Counted from the stretch's first letter, positions 41,026 through 50,490 are shown. The stretch is 64,000 nt of DNA from Cohnella caldifontis (GCF_029360585.1 NZ_JAQZSJ010000005.1:1-64000); one strand, 5' to 3'. The notes: generated by a model from the sequence alone, not told the origin. Made by a program: numbers and translations.

Positions 41026-41306
41026 TGAGACACTGCAGCGTGCAGGTCCGCGGGTTGTTGACCCGCGAGGAATTGGACCGGTATAACGCGCTGATGGAAG
41101 TGGGCTCTTACCTGGAATCCCAGTCCCGCTACGATTTGTCCGCCGTCATCCAGGCGGAGGTCGATCGGTTGATCCTTCCCGCCATCGAGCGGCTCAAGGA
41201 GAAAGGCAGGGAACGGGACCGGAAAACGCAGGAGTTTCTGGAGGAGCAGCGCCGCGCGGAATGGGAAGCCAAAATGCGCGAGCTGTCGGAAGACGAAGCC
41301 GAGTAA
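41025..41306 (+). CDS. Hypothetical coiled-coil-like protein (93 aa)
   Basis: The 93-aa soluble protein ends in a long charged helix (residues 55-93, Glu/Arg/Lys rich) likely to be coiled coil. Its ATG overlaps the ndh stop as TAATG, which predicts translational coupling to ndh. No family recognised. A strong terminator follows, so ndh and this gene form a two-gene operon. Confidence 0.7.
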   Translation: MRHCSVQVRGLLTREELDRYNALMEVGSYLESQSRYDLSAVIQAEVDRLILPAIERLKEKGRERDRKTQEFLEEQRRAEWEAKMRELSEDEAE

Positions 41307-41312
41307 ACGAAG

Positions 41313-41358
41313 AAAACCGTGGCCAGGATCCGGATGGGATCCTGGCCACGGTTTTTCG
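41313..41358. terminator. Bidirectional terminator between ndh operon and hemQ
   Basis: A long near-perfect stem AAACCGTGGCCAGGATCC / GGATCCTGGCCACGGTTT has T-runs in both directions. It serves both convergent units. Confidence 0.9.
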
Positions 41359-41380
41359 GTTGATTGCGTGCGCATGTCGA

Positions 41381-42127
41381 TCAGCCGTTGAGCAGCTCCG
41401 ACAACGCATCGCGGGTCAGCCGGTTGCCGACGTAGAAGGGGCCGAACTCGCCGTACCGCGCGCTCACCTCGTCGAAGCGCATTTCGTACACGAGCTTTTT
41501 GAACTGGAGGGCGTCGTCGGAGAACAGCGTCACTCCCCATTCCCAATCGTCGAAACCGACCGAGCCGGTGATGATTTGCTTCACTTTGCCCGCATAGCTG
41601 CGGCCGATCATTCCGTGGCTGCGCATCATCGCCTTGCGGTCTTCCATCGGCAGCATGTACCAGTTGTCCTGGAGCAGCCGGCGTTTATTCATCGGGTAGA
41701 AGCAAACGTGCTTCGTCTTCGGCAAAATCGGCTTCAGGCGGGCGGCGATTTCCGGTACCTGCATCGGGTCGACGCCCGGCTGGCCCATGTAATTGCTCAG
41801 TTCCACGACGCTGACGTACGAGTAGGCTTTTTTCGTATACCGGGCGAAGGCGGAACGGTTAAACGCGTTCTCGATCGCGTTCAGCTCTTCCAGCGTTTCC
41901 CGAAGGTGCATGAACGCCAGGTCCGCTTTCTGTCCGACCACGGCGTACAAGGCCAGGCTGCCTTCTTTCCGTTCTTCCGTCTCTTCCCAGTCGGCGACCA
42001 ATTGCCGCAATCCGTGCAGCGCTTCTTCCCGGTCCTCCGGGGAAGCGTCTTTCCACGCCCCCCAATCGATCGTGCGGAAATCGTGCAGCGCGTACCATCC
42101 GTCCAGCGTTTGGGCGGCTTCGCTCAT
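41381..42127 (-). CDS. hemQ: Coproheme decarboxylase HemQ
   Basis: The 248-aa chlorite-dismutase-fold enzyme converts coproheme III to haem B, the last step of the Gram-positive haem pathway. Typical segments are the N-terminal [23 protein letters not shown] near residue 110, the catalytic tyrosine region [19 protein letters not shown] near residue 140 and the haem-ligand histidine in [11 protein letters not shown] near residue 170. Supply of haem to CtaB/CtaA fits its presence. ATG after AGGAGAGATG. Confidence 0.95.
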   Translation of the reverse strand: MSEAAQTLDGWYALHDFRTIDWGAWKDASPEDREEALHGLRQLVADWEETEERKEGSLALYAVVGQKADLAFMHLRETLEELNAIENAFNRSAFARYTKKAYSYVSVVELSNYMGQPGVDPMQVPEIAARLKPILPKTKHVCFYPMNKRRLLQDNWYMLPMEDRKAMMRSHGMIGRSYAGKVKQIITGSVGFDDWEWGVTLFSDDALQFKKLVYEMRFDEVSARYGEFGPFYVGNRLTRDALSELLNG

Positions 42128-42206
42128 GTCTCATCTCTCCTTGTCCAATGCGACCTGTCGGCTACCATTGTACCAAAGTTCCGGCCAATGTTCACATCCT
42201 GTTCGT

Positions 42207-42236
42207 TTGACGGGCGAGAAAGCGATCTTGTACACT
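42207..42236 (+). promoter_or_regulatory. Sigma-A promoter of the yuiB-like gene
   Basis: TTGACG, 18 bp, TACACT, about 45 bp upstream of the GTG start. Confidence 0.7.
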
Positions 42237-42279
42237 ACTAGGTGTAGAAAGAAGATGAGGCCTGGAGGTAAACGCGTCC

Positions 42280-42564
42280 GTGTTCGAAATCTTACAGGAA
42301 ATCGTCGGTGCCCTGCTGTTTTTCGTGCTGCTGTTCGGCATCGGCTTCATTTTGAACATGCTCATAAAAACGACTTGGCTGCCGACTTGGCTGTGGGTGA
42401 TCATTTTCATCCCGCTGGGCATCTGGCATTATTGGGAACCGGGACTCACGCTGGGGTCGTTCCTGGCGGTATGGCTGCCCTCGATCCTGTCCAGCACGGC
42501 CGGCGCGCTGGTCAGCGGCTGGGCGATCCGCAAGCTGCGCAAAGGCGGCTACAAGATGTTTTGA
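42280..42564 (+). CDS. yuiB: YuiB family membrane protein
   Basis: The 94-aa protein has three hydrophobic helices and the YuiB pattern: LLFFVLLFGIGFILNMLIKTT at the start, then LPTWLWVIIFIPLG and WLPSILSSTAGALVSGW. Function is unknown. GTG start with GGAGG. The GtrA gene begins 22 bp later. In Bacillus yuiB lies close to yumB/yumC, as here. Confidence 0.85.
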   Translation: MFEILQEIVGALLFFVLLFGIGFILNMLIKTTWLPTWLWVIIFIPLGIWHYWEPGLTLGSFLAVWLPSILSSTAGALVSGWAIRKLRKGGYKMF

Positions 42565-42586
42565 CGCCTGGAGAGGAGCCTAGCGC

Positions 42587-43003
42587 ATGTGGAAGCTCGG
42601 CAAGGAACATATCCGGATGGCGAAGTTCGCGCTGGTCGGTGTCTTGAATACCGGTGTGGATTTCGCCGTTTTTATCGTTTTGGTGTACGGACTCGGGCTG
42701 AACTCGGCCTTGGCGCAGGTCATATCCTATTGCTGCGGCGTGGCGAACAGCTATGCGCTCAACCGGATTTGGACGTTCCGCGGGGCGGCACGCGGGGGGT
42801 TCGGGGAAATTCTCCGCTTTCTCCTGGTGAACGGGGCTTCGTTCGGCGCCGCCACGGCGGTTCTGATCGGGCTGTTGGACGGGGCAGGCTGGCCGGCGTA
42901 CGCGGCCAAATTGGTTTCGGTACTGGCCGCCATGGCCGTCAATTACGCCGGTACCCGGCTATGGGTGTTTCGGATGGAAAAGGATCGGCAAGGGGCACAA
43001 TAG
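42587..43003 (+). CDS. GtrA family membrane protein
   Basis: The 138-aa four-helix membrane protein has the GtrA signatures: FALVGVLNTGVDF near residue 15, SYCCGVANSYALNR near residue 47 and VNYAGTRLWVF near the end. GtrA-like proteins are proposed to flip lipid-linked sugars for cell-surface glycosylation. No glycosyltransferase is adjacent, so the partner is unclear. ATG after GGAGAGGAG. Confidence 0.9.
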   Translation: MWKLGKEHIRMAKFALVGVLNTGVDFAVFIVLVYGLGLNSALAQVISYCCGVANSYALNRIWTFRGAARGGFGEILRFLLVNGASFGAATAVLIGLLDGAGWPAYAAKLVSVLAAMAVNYAGTRLWVFRMEKDRQGAQ

Positions 43004-43032
43004 AGGGGAATTCCAGCGAAGAGGTGATTCCC

Positions 43033-43929
43033 ATGCCCCGAACCGAGGTGAATGGCGTCCAGCTTCATTACCACGCGCAAGGAAGCGGAACGCCGATCGT
43101 CTTTCTGCACCCGGCTTGCATCGGTAGCCGGGTGTTTACCTATTTGCACAACGACCTGTCGCGCGATTTCCGGACGATCCGCTTCGATTTCCGCGGACAT
43201 GGGCAAAGCGGGACCGCGCCGGCCAAAGTGACGATTCCGCTGCTGGTCGAGGACACTTGCCGTTTAATGGATGCTTTGGACGTGCCAAACGCGTATCTGA
43301 TATCGTATTCCGTCGCTTCGATGGTCGCTCTGGAGGCGCTGCTGACGCATCCGAACCGTTTCCGGGGAGCGGCGCTGATGAGCGGAATGGCGGAAGCGGA
43401 AGGGTGGAGAACGCGGACCAAGCTGAAAATGGGCGGTTTCGCCGGCAGAGTCGGCGCCCGGGATTTTCTCGTGTTCCCGCAGCTGTGGTCCAATTCCGAC
43501 AACATCTACACGTATCGACGGCTGCGGGGCGAGACGCTGCATGGCGATATCGGGAAATGGCGGGAGTACATGGAGAGCGCCATGGCCTACTCCGCCGTTT
43601 CGCGCCTGCCCTACATCGACCAACCCGTGCTGCTGCTATGCGGGGAGCGCGACGCGGAATCGCTCCGGCACGCCCGGACCCTGCAGCAAGGGCTGCGGAA
43701 CGATTCGACGGCGTTTCTGCCGGGACGCAAGCACACGCTTCCGACCTATGGCGGAGATGAAGCCGGAGCGCTGATCCGGGGTTGGCTGTACGCGCTTGAG
43801 GGAAGGGAGCCGGAAGCAGAGGGGCTTTCGGAAGATCAGGCCGCCGATCCGCCGCTGGCCGATGCCGGACGGTATATGCCGGATCCCGATTTTCCGGCGG
43901 ATACCGACCTCCCCTCCGCGCGGCGGTAA
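43033..43929 (+). CDS. Alpha/beta-hydrolase fold protein
   Basis: The 298-aa hydrolase has an HG-like oxyanion segment (FLHPACIG near residue 26), DFRGHGQS near residue 57, the nucleophile elbow SYSVASMVA near residue 96 (serine in an atypical SxSxA instead of GxSxG), and the C-terminal catalytic histidine in GRKHTLPT near residue 240. The Pro/Asp-rich tail after residue 260 is unusual. ATG after GAGGTG. Substrate is unknown. Confidence 0.85.
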   Translation: MPRTEVNGVQLHYHAQGSGTPIVFLHPACIGSRVFTYLHNDLSRDFRTIRFDFRGHGQSGTAPAKVTIPLLVEDTCRLMDALDVPNAYLISYSVASMVALEALLTHPNRFRGAALMSGMAEAEGWRTRTKLKMGGFAGRVGARDFLVFPQLWSNSDNIYTYRRLRGETLHGDIGKWREYMESAMAYSAVSRLPYIDQPVLLLCGERDAESLRHARTLQQGLRNDSTAFLPGRKHTLPTYGGDEAGALIRGWLYALEGREPEAEGLSEDQAADPPLADAGRYMPDPDFPADTDLPSARR

Positions 43930-43949
43930 GAACCCGCGGCACGGAGGTT

Positions 43950-45347
43950 TTATTCGTCGATTCGGATGCTGCCGAGCGGATAACGGCCGTCGGAACGGCC
44001 CCCATCCATGGCGAACTCGATTCCCGGCAGGCCCGTTTCGGGATCGAGAATGGCGATATTCAGGCGGTATGTACCGGGAGCGAGCGTCTCCGGAAGCGCC
44101 CATTGTTCTTCGAAGTCCGTGCGGCCGGGCAGCCATTGCCGAATGTCTGCCTGGGCCGCGGTTGCCGCCGCGATCCGGCCTTCCGCATCGGACAAAGAGA
44201 GCTCCATCTTCCAAGGAAAGTAGAAGGGGGCCGTCCCCCGATTGACGACGCTCAGCCCGATGGGGATCGTCTCTCCCGCCCGGGCCGACTCCGGGTGCGT
44301 GTCGGAGGCGACCGCGAATCGATAGCCGATCGTTTTCAGAAACCGGTCGATGTTGGCTTGCAGAGGTCCGCCCGGCGGCTCCTCGACCGGCGCGTCGGGT
44401 CCCATCCAAGAGACATGGGTCAGCTTCGCCTGACGGATGGTCTCGTCGATTTTATCGCTGCTGAAATAGGTGGGAGCACCCGAGAATTCGCCGCCGCTGG
44501 GACGACTGACCCAAAATTGCGGCATGGCCGGCTCTTGCTCCCCCGTCAGCCAGGATTCATACCCCTGGGTGTACCATTGCCAGAAACCGTCTACCGTCGA
44601 ATCGGTTTTCCCGAACGCGTCGTTGAACAGCCCCATCCCGTTCTTGGCAGCGACGTTCATCGGCCGTCTCATGAGCAGCGGCTTATGGCTGAAATGCCGG
44701 ATATAAGCTTGAACGTATTGGTCCGCAACGGCCCGTTTGGGAAAAGGAATGAGACCGGGTTCTTCGTCCCAGGTGTGCCATTCCCCCCAATGGCCGACGC
44801 TTCCGAGTTCGACGAACGCAATCGACGGATCGTCGTTATATCGTTCCGCCAAAGCGCGAATCAGCGACTCGTGTTCCCGGATTAATACGGGATTCGAGTA
44901 GTCGGGACTGAATCCTTTGCCGTATTCCAGCGTGTAATGCGTTCCTTTATGCTGGATTTCCTCGTAAAGCCAGTCCGGAATATCCAGATGGTCTTCGTCC
45001 TCCGGATAGTCGAGTACGACGCGGAGTATGATTTTGACGTTTTTCGTTTTCCATTCTTCCAAATGGATCACTTTCTCGAAGCCTGCGAAATCGAACTCCC
45101 CTTTGCGGGGTTCGATTTCCCGCCAGGTCATTTTGGCGAAAGCCAGGCGAACGGGCTGAGAGATTTGGGGGTAGCGGGCGTCGGCCACGAACCCTATATA
45201 CGGGTTGTCGAGCAGCCGGTCGCTTTCGGCAGGGACGTATGTAACGGAGGCCGGCGGTACTTGGCCCTGTACGTGCAGGGCGGCGAAACAACCTCCGATG
45301 GTCAGCGCGGCGAACGCTGCGGTGAGGAATTTTCTGGTATGCCGCAT
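43950..45347 (-). CDS. Secreted DUF4832 (TIM-barrel-like) protein
   Basis: The 465-aa exported protein has an N-terminal signal with a possible lipobox TIGGC (Cys20). Family features are LLDNPYIGFV near residue 45, FAKMTWREIEPRKGEFDF near residue 70, ELGSVGHWGEWH near residue 180, and a C-terminal immunoglobulin-like domain (residues about 345-460). DUF4832 proteins have a glycoside-hydrolase-like barrel. It is divergent from the Pel operon, so it could act on that polysaccharide; this is inference. Confidence 0.8.
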   Translation of the reverse strand: MRHTRKFLTAAFAALTIGGCFAALHVQGQVPPASVTYVPAESDRLLDNPYIGFVADARYPQISQPVRLAFAKMTWREIEPRKGEFDFAGFEKVIHLEEWKTKNVKIILRVVLDYPEDEDHLDIPDWLYEEIQHKGTHYTLEYGKGFSPDYSNPVLIREHESLIRALAERYNDDPSIAFVELGSVGHWGEWHTWDEEPGLIPFPKRAVADQYVQAYIRHFSHKPLLMRRPMNVAAKNGMGLFNDAFGKTDSTVDGFWQWYTQGYESWLTGEQEPAMPQFWVSRPSGGEFSGAPTYFSSDKIDETIRQAKLTHVSWMGPDAPVEEPPGGPLQANIDRFLKTIGYRFAVASDTHPESARAGETIPIGLSVVNRGTAPFYFPWKMELSLSDAEGRIAAATAAQADIRQWLPGRTDFEEQWALPETLAPGTYRLNIAILDPETGLPGIEFAMDGGRSDGRYPLGSIRIDE

Positions 45348-45562
45348 TGGACTTGCCTCCTGTCGTGACGATGTAATAGTCCTATTTCACTAGACGCGGA
45401 TTGGAAAATAGTTCCGATAGACTACTTTCGGCGCTTATGTTTAGAATTTGTTTAGCCTTCTATGACATAATATCGCTGATTTGCGATAGTTGGATTTTAT
45501 TACGGACGGCACGGATTTGTCGATCATTTGTTTCCCGGAGAATCGGGGGACTGAGGTGAACC
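45348..45562. other. Divergent intergenic region before the Pel operon
   Basis: This AT-rich 215-bp stretch lies between the DUF4832 gene and the first pel gene. ACTGAGGTGAACC supplies the pelD-fusion RBS. Hexamers resembling promoters (TTGTTT, CATAAT) are present, but none has standard spacing, so the operon promoter could not be fixed. No riboswitch was recognised. Confidence 0.4.
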
Positions 45563-47767
45563 ATGAGAGTCTTAATCACCGGAGGATACGGCTTTATCGG
45601 CTCTTTCGTCGCGGAAAGGTTCTATCAAGAAGGCTGCGAGGTTTCGATCCTCGACGATCTTTCCACGGGCAATCCGGACCATATCGATTTTAAACACCAC
45701 AAATACATACTATCGATCGAAGACCCGAACTGCGAGGAATTGTTCCGGAACGGCCGTTTCGAAGTCGTCGTCCATTTGGCCGCGCAGGTCAGCGTCGCAG
45801 CTTCCGTCGAGGATCCCGGGCTGGATACCCGAACGAACGTGCTCGGGCTGACCCAGATGCTGAATCTGTCCCGCAAATACGGGGTCCGGAAATTCATCAT
45901 GGCCTCCTCGGCCGCCGTGTACGGCATGAACGAGCGTTTTCCCTTAACCGAGCAGGAAGCATGCGAGCCCGTATCCCCCTATGGAATCAGCAAATGGGTC
46001 GGGGAACGGTACTGCCGCAAATGGCAGGAGCTCTATGGTTTGGAAACGCTATGCCTTCGGTTTTCCAACGTGTACGGTCCCCGCCAGCAAAGCTCGGGGG
46101 AAGGGGGCGTCGTCTCCGTTTTCCTGGAAAACGCGATGTCCGGCAAACCGCTGCCCGTTTACGGGGACGGTACCCAATTCCGGGATTTCATCTACGTCCG
46201 CGACGTAGCGGACGCGATTTTCCGGGCCGCTTCCAGCACGTTGACGGGGATTTACAATCTTTCTACCGGGCAAGCATCCAGCGTTAACGATTTGATCAGT
46301 TGCCTGGAGCGGCTCCATGGGCCGTTGACCGTGCAGCGCAAAGAGAAAAGGCAAGGCGATATCGAGAAGTCGCTGCTCGATAACCGCGCGATCCGCCGGG
46401 ACTTGGACTGGGCGCCTCGATACGAGTTGGCCGAAGGGCTGGCCTTGACCTACGAGTGGACAGCGCAGCGGCAGGCTGCCGCCGATCGCGAAGAAGCCGC
46501 CGAAGAGAAGAAGAAAAGACCGCCGTCCCGATTCCGCCAATGGCTGCATAAATGCCTGCCCTACGCGGAAAATCTCGGACTGTTCGCGATCACCGTCTAT
46601 CTCTCCGGGGCCTTTGCCGATTCTTCCTACGAATTTCTCGATTTCAAGCTCTTTTACATTTTGATTCTGGGCATGGTTCACGGCAACCGGCAAGCCATTA
46701 CGGCCGTTATCCTGTCGTCCGCCTTGTTCACGTGGGAGCAGCTCAACAACGGGCGGGAACTGATCTCCCTGATGTACGACACGGAATATTTCTTCCAGAT
46801 CGCCATCTATTTGTTCATCGGACTCGTCGTCGGCTATACGGTCGAACGGAAGCTCGCGCTCATTTCCTCTTTGAAAAGCCAGTTGCTGGATGGGGCGGAA
46901 AAGTACGAATTTCTCCATGGGGTGTACCAGGAAACGCGGCGGGTCAAGGAGGAGCTGCAGCAGCAAATCCTGAATAACGGGGACAGCTTCGGAAAAATCT
47001 ACGCCGTCACCAAAAACCTGGAGAGTCTGGAGCCAGAAAAAATTTTGGCATCGACGGTCAGCGTGGTCGAGTCGATCTTGAAGTCGGACAGCGTAACGAT
47101 CTACACGGTCAACAAGTACGGAAGTTACTTGCGGCTCGCCGCCCGTTCGAACGGGGAACCTTTCGACGCGCCGAAGTCCCTGAAGGTGGAGGAATACCCC
47201 TTCATCCAAGAGATGCTGACGAACAAACAGCTGTACGTCAACAAGCGGCTGCAACCCGGCACGCCGCTGCTGGCGGCGCCCGTCCAAAGCGGCGGCCAAG
47301 TGTTGGCCGTGATCGCCCTGCATCGGATGCCGTTCGAAAACTTCACGCTGTATTACCAAAACCTGTTCAAAGTCACGGTCGAGTTGGTGTCTTCCGCATT
47401 GTCCCGCGCGCTGTCCTACGTGGAGGCCACGGCGAGCCAACGTTATCTGGAGGACACCTTGATTCTCAAGCCGGAAGTGTTCAAGGAAATCCTGGACAGC
47501 AAACGGTTGGCCCGAGACCGGCACGGCGTGGAGTATGCGCTGCTGACGCCGGTCGATTCCCGCCCCGGCCACGATTTCGCCGAGCTTTCCCGAGTCATTT
47601 CCCGCTCGCTTAGGGAGACGGATTATATAGGGTTGTCCCCCGACGGCAAGCTTCTGCTGCTGCTCTCCAATTCCACCCGTGAAGAGGCCGATTTCGTGGC
47701 CCGCCGCCTCAGCCAGTCCGGGGTCGAGATGGCGTTCGTGAACGAGGAGCTGCCCTATGTGGGTTGA
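45563..47767 (+). CDS. SDR epimerase-PelD fusion, c-di-GMP receptor of the Pel system
   Basis: The 734-aa protein joins two functions. Residues 1-300 are an extended SDR sugar-nucleotide epimerase: NAD motif GGYGFIG at 7-13, catalytic YGISK near 145, and NVYGPRQ. Residues 340-430 hold about four transmembrane helices. Residues 460-610 form a GAF domain. The C-terminus is a degenerate GGDEF in which PDGKL (693-697) replaces GGDEF, while the inhibitory-site RxxD (RETD, 684-687) is kept. This is the PelD pattern for binding, not making, c-di-GMP. The epimerase part may make the UDP-HexNAc precursor, as PelX does. Confidence 0.88.
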   Translation: MRVLITGGYGFIGSFVAERFYQEGCEVSILDDLSTGNPDHIDFKHHKYILSIEDPNCEELFRNGRFEVVVHLAAQVSVAASVEDPGLDTRTNVLGLTQMLNLSRKYGVRKFIMASSAAVYGMNERFPLTEQEACEPVSPYGISKWVGERYCRKWQELYGLETLCLRFSNVYGPRQQSSGEGGVVSVFLENAMSGKPLPVYGDGTQFRDFIYVRDVADAIFRAASSTLTGIYNLSTGQASSVNDLISCLERLHGPLTVQRKEKRQGDIEKSLLDNRAIRRDLDWAPRYELAEGLALTYEWTAQRQAAADREEAAEEKKKRPPSRFRQWLHKCLPYAENLGLFAITVYLSGAFADSSYEFLDFKLFYILILGMVHGNRQAITAVILSSALFTWEQLNNGRELISLMYDTEYFFQIAIYLFIGLVVGYTVERKLALISSLKSQLLDGAEKYEFLHGVYQETRRVKEELQQQILNNGDSFGKIYAVTKNLESLEPEKILASTVSVVESILKSDSVTIYTVNKYGSYLRLAARSNGEPFDAPKSLKVEEYPFIQEMLTNKQLYVNKRLQPGTPLLAAPVQSGGQVLAVIALHRMPFENFTLYYQNLFKVTVELVSSALSRALSYVEATASQRYLEDTLILKPEVFKEILDSKRLARDRHGVEYALLTPVDSRPGHDFAELSRVISRSLRETDYIGLSPDGKLLLLLSNSTREEADFVARRLSQSGVEMAFVNEELPYVG

Positions 47768-48668
47768 AGCTTACTTGGCCTACGCTGCCGCATTGGCGAT
47801 TTGGCTAGGCATCCGTTACCGGCGCGATTGGAGAGAGGGCGTGCTGCGATGGATGGTTGCGGCTTTCCTGCCGGGGGCCGGGCTGTTGCTTCCGCCGTTC
47901 GTCACCGGACGGAAGGCGGGCAGGCGGAGCGAAGACGATTTCGACTTCGAGTTTATTTCCGTTCAACCGTCCGACCGGCCCCAGATTTACGACACGGAAT
48001 CGATGGAAAAAGAGATGAACGTCGTTCCGCTGGAAGAAGCGCTGTTCATCAACGACCGTGCCACGAGACGCGGCGTGATGATCGATTTGCTGAAACAGGA
48101 TTCGCTGGAGTATTTGGACGTGCTGCAGCTGGCGGTCGCCAACGAAGACTCCGAAACGTCCCATTACGCGGTCAGCGCGATCATGGAAGTGAAGCGGAAG
48201 CTGCAGCTGGCGATCCAGGAGCTGTCGGTCCGTTACGAGACGGACAAGGACGACCCCCATCTGCTGCAGTCTTATGCGGAAGTGCTAAGCCAATATTTGA
48301 AGAGCGGTTTCCTGGACGAACGGACGAGGCTCAAGCATCTTTATACTTACGTCGAAATCATGGGGCAGTTGATCCGGTTGAATCCGGACGAGCCGGATTA
48401 TTATATCGGGAAAGCCGAAGCGGAAATCTCCCTTCGGCTGCTGGCGGACGCGGAAGCGACCGCGCTCCGGTTCGCGGAACGGCTGCCGCTTCGGGAAGAA
48501 GCGTATTTGATGCTGATCAAGGTTTACTTTAATCGGCGATCTTACGAGCAGATTCGCTCCACCGTCATCCGTATGACGGAAGCCCCGATCCGGTTGTCCA
48601 ACCAAGCGCTCTCCATCGTCAGATATTGGCTGGAGGTGAGCTCGGGTGAGACGCAAGCGAAGGGATAA
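47757..48668 (+). CDS. pelE: PelE-like membrane/TPR protein
   Basis: The 303-aa protein has two hydrophobic segments in the first 50 residues and a helical TPR-like body. This matches PelE, which bridges PelD, PelF and PelG in the inner-membrane Pel complex. Its ATG overlaps the end of the pelD fusion by 11 bp and its end overlaps pelA by 23 bp, so translation is coupled. Assignment rests on layout and position, since PelE sequence is weakly conserved. Confidence 0.8.
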   Translation: MWVEAYLAYAAALAIWLGIRYRRDWREGVLRWMVAAFLPGAGLLLPPFVTGRKAGRRSEDDFDFEFISVQPSDRPQIYDTESMEKEMNVVPLEEALFINDRATRRGVMIDLLKQDSLEYLDVLQLAVANEDSETSHYAVSAIMEVKRKLQLAIQELSVRYETDKDDPHLLQSYAEVLSQYLKSGFLDERTRLKHLYTYVEIMGQLIRLNPDEPDYYIGKAEAEISLRLLADAEATALRFAERLPLREEAYLMLIKVYFNRRSYEQIRSTVIRMTEAPIRLSNQALSIVRYWLEVSSGETQAKG

Positions 48669-50487
48669 CTTCAGGCGGGAAATCTATTTGATTCTCTCCG
48701 GCGTACTGCTGCTTGCCTTGGCGGTGCAAATTACCCATTCTCAATACCTGCTGCGGTTCAGCGTAAACCAAAAACTTGCCGGCCAGATAGAAGAAAACAA
48801 GTTCCGTCGGGTCGATCCCCAGACGCTGGTCTCCTCGGAATCCCCCTTCTGCCTGGCTTACGATTCGGATAACGAGGGCAGCGCAGAAATTGAAGCGAAC
48901 GTGGAAAAAGTTTTGCAGTACATGAAGAAACCGTCGGCCGTGTTCGATCTGTCCTTAAAACCTCTTCAAACCGCGGGCTGCCAGGCGGTCATCGCTTCGA
49001 CTCCGGCATTAGGCAAGCTTGGAGATCCCGATCGGCTAAGTGAGTACGTGGAGAACGGCGGTTACATGTTCTTGACGCAGCCTGTGGATGCGGACGATTC
49101 ATATTATCGCTTATATCGCAAGCTTGGAATCGTCAACTCAGGCTCCCCGATCACGGACATCCCGGGTATTAAGCTGACTTCTCCCATATTGATCGGAAGT
49201 CAAGGTTTTGAAATCGACGATCCCTCCATCACGAATTCGCTCATGGCGGTGGAGTTGGAACCGAACAGCAAGGTGCTTGCAACGACCGCAGCCGGCCAGC
49301 CTTTAATATGGGAGCATGCGTACGGCAAAGGCAAATTCATGGTATTCAACGGAACGATGCTGCAGGAAAAAACGAGCCGAGGATTGATCGCGGGTGGTAT
49401 CGGTCTCCTGATCCCGGACTTCGTATACCCGGTTTTCAACTCCAAGGTCATGTTTATCGATGATTTTCCGGCACCGATCCCGCAAGGCAAGAACGAGCAG
49501 ATCTACCATGATTATCGGATGGATATCCCGGCATTTTTCCATAGCGTTTGGTGGCCGGATATGCTCAAAGCCGCGAAAAAATACGATTTTCGTTATTCGG
49601 CTGTACTGATCGAATCCTATCAAGACCGCGTGGAACCGCCTTTCGAGAACCCCAGCGATCAGGACAGGAAAGGATTGATTTCCTACGGCAGGGAAGTCAT
49701 CAAAAGCGGGGGGGAGATCGGGCTGCACGGGTACAACCATCAATCCTTGCAGACGCTCGAATCGACTGCCGAGGAGTTCGGTTACAAGGCTTGGGGAAGC
49801 GTCGATGAGATGGCGGCATCGGTAGGGGAGGCGCTCGCCTACTTCCGCAGTGCGTTTCCCCAATATGATATGGTCACCTACGTGCCGCCTTCCAACGTGC
49901 TCTCCGCCGAAGGACGAGAAGCGTTGAAACGGAGTTGGCCCGACCTGGCGGTCCTTTCTTCCTTATACGGGGAAGACGCATCCGGATTGGCTTACGTTCA
50001 GGAGTACGAAATCGCATCCGACGGAATTTTGGAAATGCCGAGGGTATCTTCGGGTTATTTGGATAGTGCTTATGACCGGTGGGCGGACGCGAACGCGCTC
50101 ACCTCGCTCGGCTTGTACTCCCATTTCCTTCATCCCGATGATCTGCTAGATCCGGCGAGGAGTCAGTATCTGAACTGGGAGCGGTTGTACAAGCAATATT
50201 CGGGGATTCTCCAGCGCGTCGAGAGCTCGTATCCATGGCTTCGCAGCATGACCGCGACGGAAGCGGCCCTCGACATGTCGGACGTGCTCACAAGCAAGGT
50301 GGACTGGCATCGGAGCGGAAAGACGCTGTACGGCACAATCGATCCCTTTAACCGACCGGAATATTTCGTCTTGCGGACGGACAAGAAGTTCGGTAAACTG
50401 CAAGGCTGCGATGTACGGAAGATCGATGAAGGGACGTATTTGATCCGGGCAGTCCAATCGCAATTTAACATGGAATTGGGTGAATGA
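48646..50487 (+). CDS. PelA-type polysaccharide deacetylase (DUF2194)
   Basis: The 613-aa protein is anchored by an N-terminal transmembrane helix (residues 13-31) with the rest outside the cell. A glutamine-amidotransferase-like domain spans about residues 60-250, and a NodB-like deacetylase domain follows. Metal and catalytic residues are seen in FIDDFP (Asp272, Asp273) and HGYNH (His361, His365). It should remove acetyl groups from the Pel chain during export. No glycoside hydrolase domain is attached, as in other Gram-positive PelA. GTG start. The gene is visibly richer in A/T than its neighbours. Confidence 0.88.
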   Translation: MRRKRRDNFRREIYLILSGVLLLALAVQITHSQYLLRFSVNQKLAGQIEENKFRRVDPQTLVSSESPFCLAYDSDNEGSAEIEANVEKVLQYMKKPSAVFDLSLKPLQTAGCQAVIASTPALGKLGDPDRLSEYVENGGYMFLTQPVDADDSYYRLYRKLGIVNSGSPITDIPGIKLTSPILIGSQGFEIDDPSITNSLMAVELEPNSKVLATTAAGQPLIWEHAYGKGKFMVFNGTMLQEKTSRGLIAGGIGLLIPDFVYPVFNSKVMFIDDFPAPIPQGKNEQIYHDYRMDIPAFFHSVWWPDMLKAAKKYDFRYSAVLIESYQDRVEPPFENPSDQDRKGLISYGREVIKSGGEIGLHGYNHQSLQTLESTAEEFGYKAWGSVDEMAASVGEALAYFRSAFPQYDMVTYVPPSNVLSAEGREALKRSWPDLAVLSSLYGEDASGLAYVQEYEIASDGILEMPRVSSGYLDSAYDRWADANALTSLGLYSHFLHPDDLLDPARSQYLNWERLYKQYSGILQRVESSYPWLRSMTATEAALDMSDVLTSKVDWHRSGKTLYGTIDPFNRPEYFVLRTDKKFGKLQGCDVRKIDEGTYLIRAVQSQFNMELGE

Positions 50488-50490
50488 GTC

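Noticed and set aside
45348..45562. c-di-GMP riboswitch before the Pel operon
   Set aside because: Neither GEMM-I nor GEMM-II conserved blocks are visible; control is more likely through PelD itself.
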